From: Nocardia cyriacigeorgica
GTDB taxonomy: Bacteria > Actinomycetota > Actinomycetes > Mycobacteriales > Mycobacteriaceae
Direction of reading: 5' to 3'
Assembly: GCF_029868385.1 (NCBI RefSeq)
Contig: NZ_JARWNX010000027.1
Span: 40,679-104,678 of the forward strand
DNA length: 64,000 bases
Shown here: positions 62,394 to 64,000 of the stretch, in pieces
Numbering within the stretch: the first letter of the stretch is position 1
Layout of the letters: each line of letters opens with the position of its first letter
Program-made: the position numbers and the translations under genes
The notes under the pieces: generated by a model
The model's database searches: none
The model's input: the letters and a program-made list of their open reading frames with translations, nothing else
Told to the model about the DNA's origin: nothing

Positions 62394-63764
62394 TCAGCCC
62401 TTGCCTCTGCTCAGCCCTACGAGACGGATTGCGCTGCGCAATGAGGTCGCCTCGATCAGTTTCATCGGGGACGATTTCGCTTCGGTGCCCGGCGGCACGA
62501 TCGCGGTGGTGAAACCGAGCCGTTCGGCCTCGGCGAGGCGGCGGGCGGTGGCGGTGACTCGTCGGACCTCTCCGGCCAGGCCGACCTCGCCGAGGATCAC
62601 CCAGCCCGGCTCCAGCGCGGTATCGCGCGCCGAACTCGCGATGGCCAGCGCGACCGCCAGATCGGCGGCCGGCTCGATCAGGCGCATACCACCGACGGTG
62701 GCCGCGTAGATGTCCTGCTTGCCGACATAGAAACCGCAGCGGCTCTGCAAGACGGCCAGGATCATCGCCACCCGGTTGTAGTCCAGTCCACTCACGGCGC
62801 GCCGCGGCGCTGGCACCTGGGTGTCGACGGTCAGCCCTTGTACCTCACCGACCAGCGGCCGTTTACCGTCGAGGGCCACGGTGACCGCCGTACCAGGTAC
62901 CGAATCGGTGCGGTGATGCAGAAACAGCCCCGAGGGGTCGGCCACGCCGGTGATGCCGTCGTCGTGCAGCTCGAAACAGCCGACCTCGTCGGCGCTGCCG
63001 AAACGATTCTTGATCCCGCGCACCATCCGTAGCGTCGAGTTCTTATCGCCCTCGAACTGCAACACCACATCCACCAGATGCTCGAGCGTACGCGGACCGG
63101 CGACCGCACCGTCCTTGGTGACATGGCCCACCAGCAGCACCGCGATACCGCTCGACTTCGCCAGCGCCGTCAACGCGGCCGTCACCGCGCGTATCTGGGT
63201 GACACCGCCGATGACGCCATCGGTGTCCGGGGCCAGCATGGTCTGTACGGAATCGACCACCAGCAGCGTCGGACGGACCTGCTCGACATGCCCGAGCACG
63301 ATCGACAGGTCCGATTCCGCCGCCAGATACACCCGCTCGTGCACCGCACCGGTCCGGTCCGCGCGCAACCGCACCTGACCCGCCGATTCCTCGGCGGTCA
63401 CATACAGGGCCCGCTCGTCACGAGCGGCGGCCCAGCGATGGGCGACCTCGAGCAGCAGCGTCGACTTGCCGACCCCCGGCTCACCCGACAGCAACACCAC
63501 CGACCCGGCGACCACACCACCGCCGAGCACCCGATCCAGCTCGGCGACCCCGGTGGAGCGGGCCGCGGTGAGCTGAGAATCGATCTGGGAGATGGGCGAG
63601 GCCGCCGTACTCGGCAGCATGGCCCGCCGCCCCGCCGGTGCCGCCACCGCGGGCGCGATCTCCTCCACGGTGCCCCACGCACCGCAATCGGGACATTTCC
63701 CCACCCATTTGGCCACCTCGTGCCCACACCCGGAGCACTGGAAGACCGGCTTGTTCTTCGCCAC
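62394..63764 (-). CDS. radA: DNA repair protein RadA
   Basis: A 456 aa RecA-related ATPase helping branch migration in recombination. N-terminal zinc finger 'FQCSGCGHEVAKWVGKCPDC' (C-x2-C...C-x2-C, near 8-27), Walker A 'GEPGVGKST' (near 95), the RadA-specific 'KNRFG' (near 252) and a C-terminal Lon-like domain ('LGEVGLAGEVRRVTATARRL', in part). GTG at 63764 is the start; the longer frame upstream runs through the inverted repeat. In relatives disA follows radA; here the next gene is the anchored protein on the other strand. The first 47 bases of the gene reappear inverted at 63954-64000. Confidence 0.95.
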   Translation of the reverse strand: MAKNKPVFQCSGCGHEVAKWVGKCPDCGAWGTVEEIAPAVAAPAGRRAMLPSTAASPISQIDSQLTAARSTGVAELDRVLGGGVVAGSVVLLSGEPGVGKSTLLLEVAHRWAAARDERALYVTAEESAGQVRLRADRTGAVHERVYLAAESDLSIVLGHVEQVRPTLLVVDSVQTMLAPDTDGVIGGVTQIRAVTAALTALAKSSGIAVLLVGHVTKDGAVAGPRTLEHLVDVVLQFEGDKNSTLRMVRGIKNRFGSADEVGCFELHDDGITGVADPSGLFLHHRTDSVPGTAVTVALDGKRPLVGEVQGLTVDTQVPAPRRAVSGLDYNRVAMILAVLQSRCGFYVGKQDIYAATVGGMRLIEPAADLAVALAIASSARDTALEPGWVILGEVGLAGEVRRVTATARRLAEAERLGFTTAIVPPGTEAKSSPMKLIEATSLRSAIRLVGLSRGKG

Positions 63765-64000
63765 ACGCGCACTGTAGCTGTGTCTGATTTGCGCCGCCTG
63801 CGGCGTCGCGGTTCGCGGCCCCTGGGGGTCTCGCGTCTCCGCTACCGCTGCTTGCCTGCGGCGTACGCAGCGGTAGCGGAGACGCGAGACCCCCAGGGGC
63901 CGCGAACCGCGACGCCGCAGGCGGCGCAAATCAGACACAGCTACAGTGCGCGTGTGGCGAAGAACAAGCCGGTCTTCCAGTGCTCCGGGTGTGGGCACGA
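63718..64000. repeat. Perfect long inverted repeat covering the radA 5' end
   Basis: Bases 63718-63851 and 63867-64000 are perfectly complementary (134 bp per arm) around a 15-nt centre (63852-63866), and the symmetry runs off the window. Each arm holds the first 47 bases of radA, its leader and one copy of the REP-like element. This may be a true inverted duplication or an assembly fold-back. Confidence 0.95.
63954..64000 (+). CDS. Second, inverted copy of the radA 5' end (runs off window)
   Basis: From GTG at 63954 the plus strand codes for VAKNKPVFQCSGCGH, the same first 15 residues as radA, exactly mirrored across 63859. Whether the copy is complete cannot be seen. If the palindrome is an artefact, this feature is not real. 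Confidence 0.4.
   Translation, partial: MAKNKPVFQCSGCGH

Noticed and set aside
63764..63998. Longer RadA N-terminus from an ATG near 63998
   Set aside because: Those 78 codons run through the inverted repeat, are Arg-rich and unlike RadA; the zinc finger begins just after the GTG at 63764.

Overview
The window reads as a piece of a high-GC actinobacterial chromosome from the mycolic-acid-containing group, most likely Nocardia or a close relative. Evidence: strong G/C bias at third codon positions, many GTG/TTG starts, lsr2, mhuD, clpC1, a SAM-IV riboswitch, and a gene order that follows the Mycobacterium tuberculosis block Rv3585-Rv3628 (ppa, dacB, DUF2342-type metalloprotease, tilS, hpt ... 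ftsH, folE, folP, folB, folK, DUF3180, DUF6779, DUF2520, panC, panD, coaX, lysS, lsr2, clpC1 ... mhuD, hydrolase, mutY, canB, Rv3587c-like, radA). No rRNA, tRNA, insertion sequence, phage or CRISPR array was seen.

Layout. 1-2.5 kb: end of a [NiFe]-hydrogenase maturation operon (hypD partial, hypE, a small associated protein). 2.6-5.1 kb: an alpha/beta hydrolase and small genes. 5.1-10.4 kb (minus): a Pls-type single-module NRPS with a TGATG-coupled M1 metallopeptidase; its ten specificity residues read as lysine-like. 10.6-14.4 kb: SAM-IV riboswitch with a class V aminotransferase/cysteine-desulfurase-like gene, flavin reductase, YbaK, crotonase. 14.4-19.6 kb: ppa, dacB, metalloprotease, tilS, hpt. 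19.6-30.8 kb: a block not in the mycobacterial order (membrane Ser/Thr kinase, amidase, LysR, SDR plus aldehyde dehydrogenase with PucR, DUF2277, DUF1266, PH-like protein). 31.1-41.2 kb: ftsH, a tightly overlapping folate operon, and pantothenate/CoA genes. 41.2-42.5 kb: cysteine dioxygenase and rhodanese genes behind a 13-codon leader peptide with tandem Cys codons. 42.5-50 kb: lysS, lsr2, FHA-HTH gene, DUF1772, lipase, clpC1. 50-56.6 kb: DesK-type two-component system, ABC exporter, TetR/azoreductase/SMR unit, SRPBCC gene. 56.7-64 kb: OsmC, cobalamin-riboswitch-controlled cbtBA, mhuD, hydrolase, mutY, canB, an anchored exported protein and radA.

How genes fit together. Folate, pantothenate/CoA and proteostasis (ftsH, clpC1) genes form the housekeeping core. 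Sulfur metabolism is controlled twice by RNA: a SAM-IV aptamer and a Cys-codon leader. Cobalt/cobalamin uptake is controlled by a B12 aptamer, and haem use by MhuD. The peptide region looks like a homopolymer synthase paired with a peptidase.

The most striking points are the lysine-type Pls/peptidase pair, the poly-Cys leader with four mutually pairing segments upstream of the cysteine dioxygenase gene, and a perfect inverted repeat of at least 134 bp per arm at the right edge that duplicates the radA 5' end. radA is also not followed by disA, its usual partner. At least twelve genes carry a -10 hexamer ending 6-8 nt before the start codon, the geometry of leaderless mRNAs.
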